This document shows positions 43,041 to 51,417 of a DNA stretch of 53,976 nucleotides, in pieces. The DNA comes from Ramlibacter tataouinensis (lineage in GTDB: Bacteria > Pseudomonadota > Gammaproteobacteria > Burkholderiales > Burkholderiaceae_C). Under the pieces are notes generated by a model. That model did no database searches. It was not told the origin of the DNA and saw only the letters and a list, made by a program, of their open reading frames with translations. The translations under genes and the position numbers were made by a program. Numbering within the stretch: the stretch's first letter is position 1; each line of letters starts with the position of its first letter. Location: contig DIZF01000054.1 in the NCBI GenBank assembly GCA_002427815.1, forward strand, positions 1-53,976. Reading direction: 5' to 3'.

Positions 43041-44288
43041 ATGACCTACCCTTTTCTCGATCGCCTGCGCGTCATCGAAAGCTCGGCCTTCATCGCGGCG
43101 CCGCTGGCGGGCTTGACGCTGGCGCAGTTCGGGGCGCAGGTTATCCGTGTCGACATGATCGGCGGCGGCATCGACTACGCCCGTATGCCTCGCATGCCGG
43201 GAAGCGGCCGCAGTCTTTACTGGACGGCCCTGAACAAGGGCAAGCGTTCCATCGCGATCGACCTGCGCAAGCCCCGAGGCCGTGAGCTGGTGCAGGCCCT
43301 TGCCACGGCGCCCGGCCCGAATTCCGGCGTGCTGCTCACCAACATCGGCACGCCCTGGCTGGCACACGGCCTGCTGGCGCAGCGACGCCCGGACCTCATC
43401 AGCTGCACCATCCAGGGCAACGCCGACGGATCGACGGCGGTGGACTACACCGTCAACTGTGCCACCGGCTACCCGGCCGTGACGGGCGGCGGCTCGCTGC
43501 AGCACCCGGTCAATCACGTGCTGCCGGCCTGGGACATCGCTTGCGCCTATCAGGCGGCCTTTGCCATCGTCGCCGCCGTGAACCGCCGGCAGCGAAGCGG
43601 CGAAGGGGCCGAGCTGAAACTGGCGCTGTCCGACGTGGCCTTCAGCATGCTGTCCCATCTCGGGGTGCTGGCGGAAGCGCAGTTGCTGGATCAGGATCGC
43701 CCATCGATCGGCAATCACATCTATGGCGCTTTCGGCCGGGACTTCGGCACCGCCGACGGCGGCCGCATCATGGTGGCCGCCATTTCTGCCAACCAATGGA
43801 AAGCCCTGGTTGAAGCCTGTGGCATCGTCCCGGCGATCGCAGAACTGGAACGGCGTACCGGCCTGGATTTCAGCGACGAGGCTCAACGCTTCGAGGCTCG
43901 CGATGCCATTGCGGAACTGGTTGAGCCCTGGTTCGCGGCGCGCACAAAGCCAGAGGCCGAGGCGCTGTTGGAGCGGCACAAGGTCTGCTGGGGGCGCTAC
44001 AGCACAGCGACGCAATTGCTGGCCGCCGATGCCCGCGTCAGCGCCGCGAATCCGGTTTTCGAGCGCATCGAAACGCCCGGTGTCGGCGCGCACCTGGCGG
44101 CGGGTGCTGCGGTGCGCGTGCCTGCCATGGAGCGGCAGCCCACTGCGCCGGCCCCCCTGCTGGGAACCCACACCGACGAAGTGCTGTACGAGGTGCTCGG
44201 TCTGGATGGTGCTGCGATCGGCCACCTGCACGATGCGGGCGTCGTGGCCGGACCCGGGCGCGACCCGACGGCTGGTGGTCGCGCCTGA
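43041..44288 (+). CDS. mct: CaiB/BaiF family III CoA transferase, mesaconyl-CoA C1-C4 CoA transferase (Mct)-like
   Basis: Family III CoA transferase of 415 aa that resembles Mct (2-methylfumaryl-CoA isomerase) of the 3-hydroxypropionate cycle more than general CaiB/BaiF proteins: ESSAFIAAPLAGLTLAQFGA, GGGIDYARMP, LNKGKRSIAIDLR, NHVLPAWD with the likely nucleophile D165, YGAFGRDFGTADG and HKVCWGRY. It would move CoA within mesaconyl-CoA from C1 to C4. Placed two genes after the Mcd-like enzyme, which makes the C1 ester, it supports a shared pathway. Last gene of the operon; converges with the minus-strand ABM gene. Confidence 0.82.
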   Translation: MTYPFLDRLRVIESSAFIAAPLAGLTLAQFGAQVIRVDMIGGGIDYARMPRMPGSGRSLYWTALNKGKRSIAIDLRKPRGRELVQALATAPGPNSGVLLTNIGTPWLAHGLLAQRRPDLISCTIQGNADGSTAVDYTVNCATGYPAVTGGGSLQHPVNHVLPAWDIACAYQAAFAIVAAVNRRQRSGEGAELKLALSDVAFSMLSHLGVLAEAQLLDQDRPSIGNHIYGAFGRDFGTADGGRIMVAAISANQWKALVEACGIVPAIAELERRTGLDFSDEAQRFEARDAIAELVEPWFAARTKPEAEALLERHKVCWGRYSTATQLLAADARVSAANPVFERIETPGVGAHLAAGAAVRVPAMERQPTAPAPLLGTHTDEVLYEVLGLDGAAIGHLHDAGVVAGPGRDPTAGGRA

Positions 44289-44305
44289 GCGCGGCGGCAT
44301 CTGCG

Positions 44306-44596
44306 TTACGGCGAAATCCGCTGGTAGCGCCAGACCGTCTTGCGCTCCACCCATGCGGGCGTGAGTTCGTCCATCGCCTTGAAATGCGATGTCGCAAGGT
44401 GCGCCTGGAACGCTTCTTCATCGTCGTATAGCTCATAGAGGAAGAAGAGCTGCGGCGTGGCCGGGTCCCGGCAGACGTCGAATTGGCGGCATCCGGGTTC
44501 CGAGAGACGTGATGCACGGGCGTTGTCCACGATCGCGGCGGCGAACGCATCCATGAACGCCGGCCGGATGTGGAATTGAACGATCACTGCCAGCAT
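44306..44596 (-). CDS. antibiotic biosynthesis monooxygenase (ABM) domain protein
   Basis: Small dimeric ferredoxin-like fold protein of 96 aa. LAVIVQFHIRP at the N-terminus, SRLSEPGCRQFDVCRD and FFLYELYDDEEAFQAHLATSHF in the middle are typical of the ABM/LsrG/YgiN group, which are cofactor-free monooxygenases or isomerases of quinol-like or sugar-derived compounds. Last gene of the TRAP operon, 7 nt after dctM. Function in the pathway is unknown. Confidence 0.88.
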   Translation of the reverse strand: MLAVIVQFHIRPAFMDAFAAAIVDNARASRLSEPGCRQFDVCRDPATPQLFFLYELYDDEEAFQAHLATSHFKAMDELTPAWVERKTVWRYQRISP

Positions 44597-44603
44597 GAGG
44601 TTC

Positions 44604-45893
44604 TCAATGCGCCTGGATGAAGTGGGGCAGCCAGAGTGACAGCGCCGGGATGTATGTGGCCAGCAGCACCACCAGGAAAGTGGCCACCATCAAAGGCCAA
44701 AGCGCTTTGGTGATCTCGCCGATGCCCGCCTTGGCCAGCTTGGCGGCCACGAACAGGGTGCCGCCTACCGGCGGCGTGTACAAAGCGATGGCCAGATTCG
44801 CCGTCATCACCACCCCGATGTGGACCATGTCCATGTTGAAGTGCTTGGCCAGCGGCAGGAACAGGGGGGCACTCAGCAGCATGGCCGGCAGCGGCTCGAT
44901 GAAGATGCCCAGCAGCAGCAGACACACGTTGAACAGCAGCAGGAACATCCACGGCTCGGTGGCCACCACCTGGATCCAGGCGGCCATCTGCACCGCCACC
45001 TGTTCCACGGTGATCAGCCAGGCCATCGCCCCGGTGGCGCCGATGACCAGCATGACGGTGGCGCTGGTCATGAAGGCATTGAGCAACAGTTGCGGAATCC
45101 GCCGCCAGGACAGATCCTTGTAATAAAAGAGCGACACCACCAGACCATAGACCACGGCGACGGCGGCCGACTCGCTGGGCGTGAAGATGCCGGTCCAGAT
45201 GCCGCCGATGATGATCAGGGGCATCAGCAAGGCGGGGCCGGCATCGCGCGTGGCGGCCCACACCTGCCGCGGCGACGAGCGCTCATCGCCGTTGTCGCAG
45301 CCGGTGCGCTTGCCATGCCAGATGCACACCGCGATCAGGGCCAGCGCCGAGATCAGGGCGGGCAGCAGCCCGGCCATCGAGAGCGTGCGCATCGACACCC
45401 CGGAGATGAACGCGTAGATCAGGAACGGGATCGACAACGGCATCAGCAGGGCGATGGTGCCGGCAACCGCCAGCAGCGCAGCGGCGAACCCTCGCGAATA
45501 GCCTCGCGCGATCATGGCCGGGATGACGAGCGACCCGATGGCCGCCGTGTCGGCGATCGCCGAGCCCGACACGCCGCCGAACAGCGTGCAACTGACGACC
45601 GTCACCACGCCCAGGCCGCCCGGCAGCCAGCCGAACAGCACACGGGCGAACTCGACGATGCGTTTGCCCACGCCGCCCTGCGCCAGCAGCTCGCCGGCAA
45701 AGATGAACAGTGGCACGGCCAGGAGGATGAAAGGCTCGACGCCGCCGATGAACGACAGGAAGATCGTTTCCATCGGATGGCCCAGCCCCTGGATCCAGAT
45801 AGTCCCCACGGTGGTGATGAGGATCGCGTACAGCAGGGGCACGCCGGCCAACGCGATGACGAAGAACACGCCGAACAGGGTCAGGGCCAGCAT
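44604..45893 (-). CDS. dctM: TRAP transporter large permease (DctM)
   Basis: Inner-membrane protein of 429 aa with about 12 hydrophobic segments. Family motifs include FIFAGELLAQGGVGKRIVEF, TLFGGVSGSAIADTAAIGSL, IPFLIYAFISGVS and LPAMLLSAPLFLPLAKHFNM. It carries out Na+-coupled uptake of the solute delivered by the DctP receptor, together with DctQ. It starts 1 nt after the dctQ stop. Confidence 0.95.
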   Translation of the reverse strand: MLALTLFGVFFVIALAGVPLLYAILITTVGTIWIQGLGHPMETIFLSFIGGVEPFILLAVPLFIFAGELLAQGGVGKRIVEFARVLFGWLPGGLGVVTVVSCTLFGGVSGSAIADTAAIGSLVIPAMIARGYSRGFAAALLAVAGTIALLMPLSIPFLIYAFISGVSMRTLSMAGLLPALISALALIAVCIWHGKRTGCDNGDERSSPRQVWAATRDAGPALLMPLIIIGGIWTGIFTPSESAAVAVVYGLVVSLFYYKDLSWRRIPQLLLNAFMTSATVMLVIGATGAMAWLITVEQVAVQMAAWIQVVATEPWMFLLLFNVCLLLLGIFIEPLPAMLLSAPLFLPLAKHFNMDMVHIGVVMTANLAIALYTPPVGGTLFVAAKLAKAGIGEITKALWPLMVATFLVVLLATYIPALSLWLPHFIQAH

Positions 45894-45894
45894 T

Positions 45895-46419
45895 TCAGGA
45901 CTCGCCAGCCGGATAGCGCTGCTCGCGCGGGATGCCGCGCACGATCTGCCATAGATCGAAAAAGACGAACACCGCCATCAGGGTGCAACCGATCGCCATG
46001 CCCATGTACTGGATCGCCATCGGCCATTCCAGCACCGTCAGCTCATTGCCCCAATTGTCGGCCACCAGCGCCCAGCCGAAACGCACGAGCACCAGCAACA
46101 TGGCGAGGCACAGGGCCTGAACGGTGGCGTCGGCCCAGCGGCGCTGGGGAACGCTCAGCTTGTCGATGAACTCGGTCATGGTCATGTGGGCGCCGCGCTG
46201 GGCCGCACACGCGCCCCCCAGGAAGGTCACCCACACGAGCAGCAATTCGCCCAGTTCGGTGACCCAGGCCAGGTCCTTGCTCACGATGTGCAGGCTGACG
46301 TTGAAGAACACCAGTGTGGCCATGACCGCTCCGATTCCGATGACCGTCCAGTCGACCGCGCGGCCGAGCAGCCTGATCGGCAAGGGCGCGGCCGCCACCG
46401 GTGTCAGAAAGGCGGTCAT
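45895..46419 (-). CDS. dctQ: TRAP transporter small permease (DctQ)
   Basis: Small membrane subunit of 174 aa with four predicted membrane segments (VDWTVIGIGAVMATLVFFNV, ELLLVWVTFLGGACA, VQALCLAMLLVLVRFGWALV, YMGMAIGCTLMAVFVFF). The motif ELLLVWVTFLG is typical of DctQ. Lies between the receptor (3 nt away) and DctM. Confidence 0.92.
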   Translation of the reverse strand: MTAFLTPVAAAPLPIRLLGRAVDWTVIGIGAVMATLVFFNVSLHIVSKDLAWVTELGELLLVWVTFLGGACAAQRGAHMTMTEFIDKLSVPQRRWADATVQALCLAMLLVLVRFGWALVADNWGNELTVLEWPMAIQYMGMAIGCTLMAVFVFFDLWQIVRGIPREQRYPAGES

Positions 46420-46422
46420 GGG

Positions 46423-47415
46423 CTACTTCACGCTTTTGCGCACGGCGTCCGCGTCTTTCAGGAACGCGTCCACGTCGGCGCCGTACTTCTCGCGCGCCTT
46501 GGCATACACGGGTTGCACGGCGGTGCGGAATGCCGCGAGATCGGGCCTGGCGTTGACCTTGGCGCCCTTGGCGGCCATTTCCTTCAACTGGGCGGCGTCG
46601 TTGCCGGCGATGAACTCGCGGCTGAACTTCTGGGCGATCAGCGCGGCCTGGCTGATCGCCTTCTGGTCGGCGGGCGACAGCTTTTGCCAGGTCTTCTCCG
46701 AAATGGTCAGGGGAATCGGGCTGTAGACGTGGTTGGTGAGCGTGACGTACGGCGCCACCTCGTAGAACTTGTTGGAGTAGATCGTGTCCACCGGGTTTTC
46801 CTGCCCGCTCACCGCGCCTTGCTGGATGGCGAGGTACACCTCCGGCAGCGGCATGATCTGGACGTTGAAGCCCATCGCTTCGAGCGTCCAGCGCATCATT
46901 TCGTTCGGGAAGGTGCGCAGTTTCTTGCCCTTGGCATCCGCCGGCGTGTTCAACGGATCCTTGGTGGTTATGCTGCGAAAGCCCGCTTCCCAGGTGGCGA
47001 GGAACCGGAATCCCTTGGCCGGGGCCTTGTCAAACTGCGCCTTGAGCCACTTGGACTCGTCGTACAGCTTCCAGCCCTGGGCGTAGCTCTCCACCAGATA
47101 GGGCAGCGCCGTGAGGTTCAGCGTGGGAATGTGCGGCGCATACGAGCCGGTCCCGGAAACGGTGAAGTCGATTCCGCCGAGCGCGAGCTGCTCGATGTTC
47201 TTGGGATCGCTGCCGAGTTGGCTGCAGCAGAACACCTGCACCTTGTAGCGTCCCTGGGTGAGCTCTTCGACCTTGGTGGCGAACAGCGTGGCCGCCGCCT
47301 GCCGCCCACCGGCCTGCTGGTCGGTGTGACTGAACTTGAGCACGGTTTGGGCTGCGGCGGGATAAGCGCCTGCCAGAGCGGCTGCCGCCAGCACTGCGAG
47401 GGTGAGCTGTTTCAT
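46423..47415 (-). CDS. dctP: TRAP transporter solute receptor (DctP/SiaP family)
   Basis: Periplasmic receptor of 330 aa with signal MKQLTLAVLAAAALAGAYPA and cleavage at AAA|QT. The mature part opens VLKFSHTDQQAGG and has the family helix VPEVYLAIQQGAVSGQENP-like segment (here LPEVYLAIQQ), in which the ligand carboxylate-binding Arg precedes. The ATG overlaps the stop of the Gfo/Idh gene (ATGA). It probably binds a sugar acid or dicarboxylate. Confidence 0.93.
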   Translation of the reverse strand: MKQLTLAVLAAAALAGAYPAAAQTVLKFSHTDQQAGGRQAAATLFATKVEELTQGRYKVQVFCCSQLGSDPKNIEQLALGGIDFTVSGTGSYAPHIPTLNLTALPYLVESYAQGWKLYDESKWLKAQFDKAPAKGFRFLATWEAGFRSITTKDPLNTPADAKGKKLRTFPNEMMRWTLEAMGFNVQIMPLPEVYLAIQQGAVSGQENPVDTIYSNKFYEVAPYVTLTNHVYSPIPLTISEKTWQKLSPADQKAISQAALIAQKFSREFIAGNDAAQLKEMAAKGAKVNARPDLAAFRTAVQPVYAKAREKYGADVDAFLKDADAVRKSVK

Positions 47416-48470
47416 GACATTCTCCTGGTTGTGGCTTCGTGAGGGTTGAACTGCGACATCGTCACCCTTTGCCCGGTGGCATGAGAGTGGTACACGGCCG
47501 CCTGCACGTGCAGATTCGCCATATAGTCCCGCGCGCCGTTTTCAAGCGGGGCGCCGTGATGCAGATGCGCCAGCACGTGGGCCTGCAGCGCCGTGCAGGC
47601 ACCGCCGAAGGCCCGCGCACTGCCGCGGTCGTAGCGATGCTCGGCTTCGGCGCCCTGATGGGGCTTCCACCAGAGGCCGGCGTCGCCGTCCAGGCGCATG
47701 ACGCCGCGCTCGCCCTCGAGCCACATCTCGCCCATGGTTCGGCGGGTGTTTGCGGCCACATGATCGTTCAGCCGGTTGCCGTCGAACAGGCCGGTCGATT
47801 CACCCGGGAATTCGAAGATCACGATGCCCGCGTCTTCGCCGGCGATGGCCGGATTCAGACGCCGCAGCCGCGCCGTCACGGCCTGCACCTCGCCCAGCAG
47901 GTAGCGGAAGGTGTCGATGAAATGCACGGCGGTTTCGCGCACCAGCAGCTGCGGCATGGTCTGGAAGTAGGGTTGGCGGTCGAGATACGCCTGCGGGCCC
48001 TGGCCGTCCCCGGGGCGCAGGCGGAAGGCCATGCCGTGCAGGCGCCCGAAATGACCGCGGTTTATCAGCCGCCGGCATTCGCGAAACCACGGCAGGAAGC
48101 GGAAATTCTCATGCACGATCAGGGGCGTCTGCCGCGATTCAGCCAGCGCTGTCAGCGCCTCGGCCTGCGCCAGGTCCACGCCGAAAGGCTTCTGGCAGAT
48201 CGTGGGAATGCCGCGTTCCAATGCGGCCCGCACCACCACCGCCTGCGCGGCCGGAGGCAACACCACGTCCACCAGAGTGGGCCGCACCGCATCGAACATG
48301 GTGCCCGCATCCTGGTCGAAACGTTTTACGCCCCAACGCTCGCCCAGGGCCTTGGCCCGGGCCAGATCGATATCGCACAACGCGGCAACCGTCGCCCCCG
48401 CGTCGCGCCAGCCTTCGAGCTGGAATTGCGCGAAGTAGCCGGCGCCGACCATGGCGATTCGGTCGCGCAT
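47412..48470 (-). CDS. Gfo/Idh/MocA family oxidoreductase
   Basis: NAD(P)-dependent oxidoreductase of 352 aa. The Rossmann motif is MVGAGYFAQFQLEGW (7-21). The usual EKP is QKP at 93-95 (CQKPFGVDL), and the C-terminal catalytic region has AVHFIDTFRYL (181-191). Family members oxidise or reduce sugars and sugar acids. The start overlaps the stop of the dehydrogenase gene (TGATG), and its stop overlaps dctP, so it is tightly coupled to uptake. Confidence 0.92.
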   Translation of the reverse strand: MRDRIAMVGAGYFAQFQLEGWRDAGATVAALCDIDLARAKALGERWGVKRFDQDAGTMFDAVRPTLVDVVLPPAAQAVVVRAALERGIPTICQKPFGVDLAQAEALTALAESRQTPLIVHENFRFLPWFRECRRLINRGHFGRLHGMAFRLRPGDGQGPQAYLDRQPYFQTMPQLLVRETAVHFIDTFRYLLGEVQAVTARLRRLNPAIAGEDAGIVIFEFPGESTGLFDGNRLNDHVAANTRRTMGEMWLEGERGVMRLDGDAGLWWKPHQGAEAEHRYDRGSARAFGGACTALQAHVLAHLHHGAPLENGARDYMANLHVQAAVYHSHATGQRVTMSQFNPHEATTRRMS

Positions 48471-49549
48471 CAGAGACGCTCCGTCACGGCGCGGGTGATG
48501 TCCGCGGTGCCGCTGGTGCCGCCGAACTCGCGCGGGCGCACCGCGCCCGCGGAAAAAGAGCCCTGTACCGCGTTCTCGATGGCCCGTGCGCCGTCACCCA
48601 ATGCCGTGTCGCCGCTTCGAACGGCCATCCAGTCGAGCATCATCGCCAGCGACAACAGCATCGCCGTCGGGTTGGCGATGCCCTGGCCCGCGATGTCCGG
48701 CGCGGTGCCGTGGGCCGGCTGGAACAGTCCGTGGTGGTCGCCGATGTCGGCCGACGGTGCCATGCCCATGCCGCCCACCAGGCCGGCGATCAGGTCGGAC
48801 AGGATGTCGCCGAACATGTTTTCGGTGACCAGCACGTCATAGGCCCAGGGCTTCATCACCAGGTTCAGCGCCATCGCGTCCACATAGGCGCTTTCGGTCG
48901 CGATATCGGGAAACTTCCGCGCCCGCTCTTCGAAGACCTGGCGCCAGAACGCCATGGAGGTGAAGACGTTGGCCTTGTCGACGCTGGTGACGTGCCCGCG
49001 CTTGCCGCGCGCCTTGCGTTGGCGTGCCAGCTGCAGCGCGAAGTCGCAGACGCGCGCGGTGCCGGCCCGCGTGATCTTCATCGTGTCGTACGCGGCGTCA
49101 CCGTCGACCACGCCGCGTCCGCGGGCGTAAAACAGGCCTTCGGTGCTTTCGCGCACCAGCACCAGGTCGATCTCGGAGGCCCGCGGGCTGGCCAATGGAG
49201 AGGGGAGCCCCGGAAAGCTGCGAATGGGGCGCACGCCGGCGTACAGGTCCAGCGCAAAACGGATGTCGAGCTGCGGAATGATCTCGGTGCCGTCGCGGCC
49301 TCGCACATGCGGCAGGCCCATGGCACCGAACAGGATCGCGTCTGCGGCGCGGCACGCCTCGAGCGTCGCGGCGGGCAGCGCATCGCCGCTGTCGAGATAG
49401 TGCTGGGCACCGGCCGGGTAGATCACGGTGTCAAAGCGGCGGCCCATGCGCGGCGCGACTGCGCTCAGCACTTCCAGCGCCGCTGCGGTGACCTCGCGGC
49501 CGATCCCGTCACCGGGCAGCACCGCGATCGAATAGGAAGTCCGACTCAT
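48470..49549 (-). CDS. isocitrate/isopropylmalate dehydrogenase family protein (tartrate/D-malate dehydrogenase-like)
   Basis: Metal- and NAD-dependent decarboxylating dehydrogenase of 359 aa. AVLPGDGIGREV is at 9-20, the substrate loop reads VLVRESTEGLFYARGRG, the Lys segment is SVDKANVFTSM, and ENMFGDILSDLIAGLVGG carries the metal-binding Asp residues. The missing leucine-specific segment and the TRAP/SMP-30 context favour a tartrate, D-malate or 3-substituted malate substrate over isopropylmalate. It lies 7 nt after the GntR gene. Confidence 0.9.
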   Translation of the reverse strand: MSRTSYSIAVLPGDGIGREVTAAALEVLSAVAPRMGRRFDTVIYPAGAQHYLDSGDALPAATLEACRAADAILFGAMGLPHVRGRDGTEIIPQLDIRFALDLYAGVRPIRSFPGLPSPLASPRASEIDLVLVRESTEGLFYARGRGVVDGDAAYDTMKITRAGTARVCDFALQLARQRKARGKRGHVTSVDKANVFTSMAFWRQVFEERARKFPDIATESAYVDAMALNLVMKPWAYDVLVTENMFGDILSDLIAGLVGGMGMAPSADIGDHHGLFQPAHGTAPDIAGQGIANPTAMLLSLAMMLDWMAVRSGDTALGDGARAIENAVQGSFSAGAVRPREFGGTSGTADITRAVTERL

Positions 49550-49556
49550 GGCGGTC

Positions 49557-50237
49557 TCACATCTGCGCGAGCTTGTATTGCTCGAAGATCGCGAGCAACT
49601 CGCGGTTGGCTCTTTCCCGATGTGCGCGAGTCACCTCGACGGCGCCCTCGGCGTCGCCCGCACTGATTCGTTTCAGCATCTGCATGTGCTCCTTCGTTGA
49701 ATTGGTGGGCTTGGGCCGCAGCCGCAGCGTGAACATGCGGGCACGGTGCGCCCTGTCCCAATAATTCAATACGGTGGCCTGCAGCTGCCGGTTGCCGGCC
49801 AGATCGAGCAACCGCGCATGGAAGCGCTCGTCGGCGGCGGCCCAGGCGTCCAGGTCTTCCGCGCGCAGCGCGCGGTCCATGTCCGCGCTGGCGTCGACCA
49901 GCGGCTTGAGTTCCCGCGCACCGGGCCGGCGCCGGGCCAACAGTTCCGCCGCGAGGCATTCCAGCGCAGTGAGGATCTCGTAGATCTCGCGCATGTCGTT
50001 CGGTGAGACCGGCAGCACGCGCATTCCATGCCGGGGGATCACCTCCACCAGCCCCTCGCCGCTGAGCCGCATCAGTGCTTCCCGCACGGGTGTGCGGCTC
50101 ATACCCAGCGCCAGCGCGACCTCCTGCTCCAGGGCGCGGTACCCTGGCGGCCAGACATTGTCCAGAATCCGCTGGCGAATTTGCGCGTACGCCGCGTCCA
50201 CCAGCGACGCGCCCGGGTTGGGTTGGAGCGTCTTCAT
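49557..50237 (-). CDS. GntR-family transcriptional regulator, FadR/FCD subfamily
   Basis: Regulator of 226 aa. The winged HTH has LEQEVALALGMSRTPVREAL (about 36-55) and PRHGMRVLPV. The FCD domain has DERFHARLLDLAGN and the C-terminal DAEGAVEVTRAHRE, with His residues expected to bind metal and ligand. The ATG at 50237 overlaps the SMP-30 stop (ATGA); an open frame reaches 50474 but is a shadow of that gene. It likely controls this operon through the palindrome at 51222-51245. Confidence 0.92.
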   Translation of the reverse strand: MKTLQPNPGASLVDAAYAQIRQRILDNVWPPGYRALEQEVALALGMSRTPVREALMRLSGEGLVEVIPRHGMRVLPVSPNDMREIYEILTALECLAAELLARRRPGARELKPLVDASADMDRALRAEDLDAWAAADERFHARLLDLAGNRQLQATVLNYWDRAHRARMFTLRLRPKPTNSTKEHMQMLKRISAGDAEGAVEVTRAHRERANRELLAIFEQYKLAQM

Positions 50238-51232
50238 GCGTAGTTCCAGTGCGTGGGGGCCACGCCCGGTACCGGCAGCCGCAGCGTCGCCAGCTTCTCC
50301 CCGAGCAGGCAGCCCAGCACGGCCGTGCGGCGGTCCGCTCCGCTGAAGGCGATGCTGGATATGTTCCGCAGCACCTGGCTGCGAACGCCATCCAGATGCG
50401 GACGTCCCATCTGGCCCTGTTCGAACGCCGCTTCTACCCAGGCCAGGTGATCCGCATCGGCATCTTCGAGCCAAATGGTCTGCCCACCGTCAGGCGCCAC
50501 GCGAATCAGCCGGTTGCTGACGATGCTCACCACCCAGGCATTGCCTTCTTCATCAAAGGCCAGACCGTCCGGAAATGTGCCGGGCCCAAACTCGGCGACA
50601 AGTTCCCGGGCGCCCAACGAACCGTCGGCATGCAGCGAAAAGCGGGACAGCCGGCGCGCGAAGGTTTCGTTGACATACAACCAGCGGCCGGAGGGATGCA
50701 GTGCCACTTCGTTGGCATACCCCAACCCATCGGCAGCGATGGCCGCGCGGCCGTTTGCCTGCACACACACGATGAAGCCGTCCGAGCAAGTGCGGCGATA
50801 GCCCAGCGCGCGAGGCGACAAGCGGGTGCTGACCGTGACCCAGGTGCGGGACTCCCCGTCCTGGACAACGAAGTTGGTCGGTGGCAGCGCCTGCCCGGCG
50901 ATCGACGGCAACCAGGGCTCGACGTGGCCCTCGCGGGTCAACCGGTACACGCCTCCGTCGTCCGGCCCGAGCTGGGCCAAAAGGAAGCTGCCGTCGGGCA
51001 GCAAGGCGATGCCGTTCGGCCGAAGGTCCGTTCCGTCGGCCAGCTTGCCCGTGTAGAGCAATTGGGTGCCGTCGCTCAGGAGATGGGCAACGCCGCCCCG
51101 CCAATCGGCACAGTACAGATCACCACTGGATGTCGCGAGGACGCATTCGGGGCGCACCAGCCGTTTGCCGCGAAAGCCCAAACTCTCGAGGGTGACCCTG
51201 CTCCGGGGCGGTTGGGTCGATAACGCATTCAT
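50234..51232 (-). CDS. SMP-30/gluconolactonase/LRE family protein
   Basis: Six-bladed beta-propeller lactonase of about 332 aa, first gene of the operon. Metal ligand regions of the family are visible: Glu in LVRPECVLA, Asn in DLRPNGIALLPDG, Asn in YANEVALHPSGRWLYVNET and Asp in FPDGLAFDEEGNAWV. It hydrolyses a sugar lactone to the aldonic acid, which the Gfo/Idh and tartrate-type enzymes could process. The start is ambiguous: ATG 51232 (MNALSTQPP) or ATG 51256. Both lie in or next to a 24-bp palindrome and neither has a clear ribosome-binding site. Confidence 0.88.
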   Translation of the reverse strand: MNALSTQPPRSRVTLESLGFRGKRLVRPECVLATSSGDLYCADWRGGVAHLLSDGTQLLYTGKLADGTDLRPNGIALLPDGSFLLAQLGPDDGGVYRLTREGHVEPWLPSIAGQALPPTNFVVQDGESRTWVTVSTRLSPRALGYRRTCSDGFIVCVQANGRAAIAADGLGYANEVALHPSGRWLYVNETFARRLSRFSLHADGSLGARELVAEFGPGTFPDGLAFDEEGNAWVVSIVSNRLIRVAPDGGQTIWLEDADADHLAWVEAAFEQGQMGRPHLDGVRSQVLRNISSIAFSGADRRTAVLGCLLGEKLATLRLPVPGVAPTHWNYA

Positions 51233-51245
51233 TAATGAATACGTT
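51222..51245. promoter_or_regulatory. 24-bp palindrome, candidate GntR operator
   Basis: AACGCATTCATT (51222-51233) / AATGAATACGTT (51234-51245) is a near-perfect 24-bp palindrome with one mismatched pair. It overlaps the translation start of the SMP-30 gene, in an AT-rich island within GC-rich DNA. It is the natural binding site for the GntR/FCD regulator encoded next in the operon, giving autoregulation. Symmetry is directly visible; the regulator is inferred. Confidence 0.6.
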
Positions 51246-51417
51246 ATTCCATGCATTAACGAGGGCGATTAGGGATAAACCCTTGTTGCAGGGGTCTTGT
51301 TTGACGCAGCGCACAGCCGGCCGTGAGACTGTCCGCAGCCGATCACAGGCCACGGGCTTCTTCGAAAGTCATGGCGCGCAGCGACGGCTCCGGTCAATCT
51401 TCACGGGGCCTGAGGCC

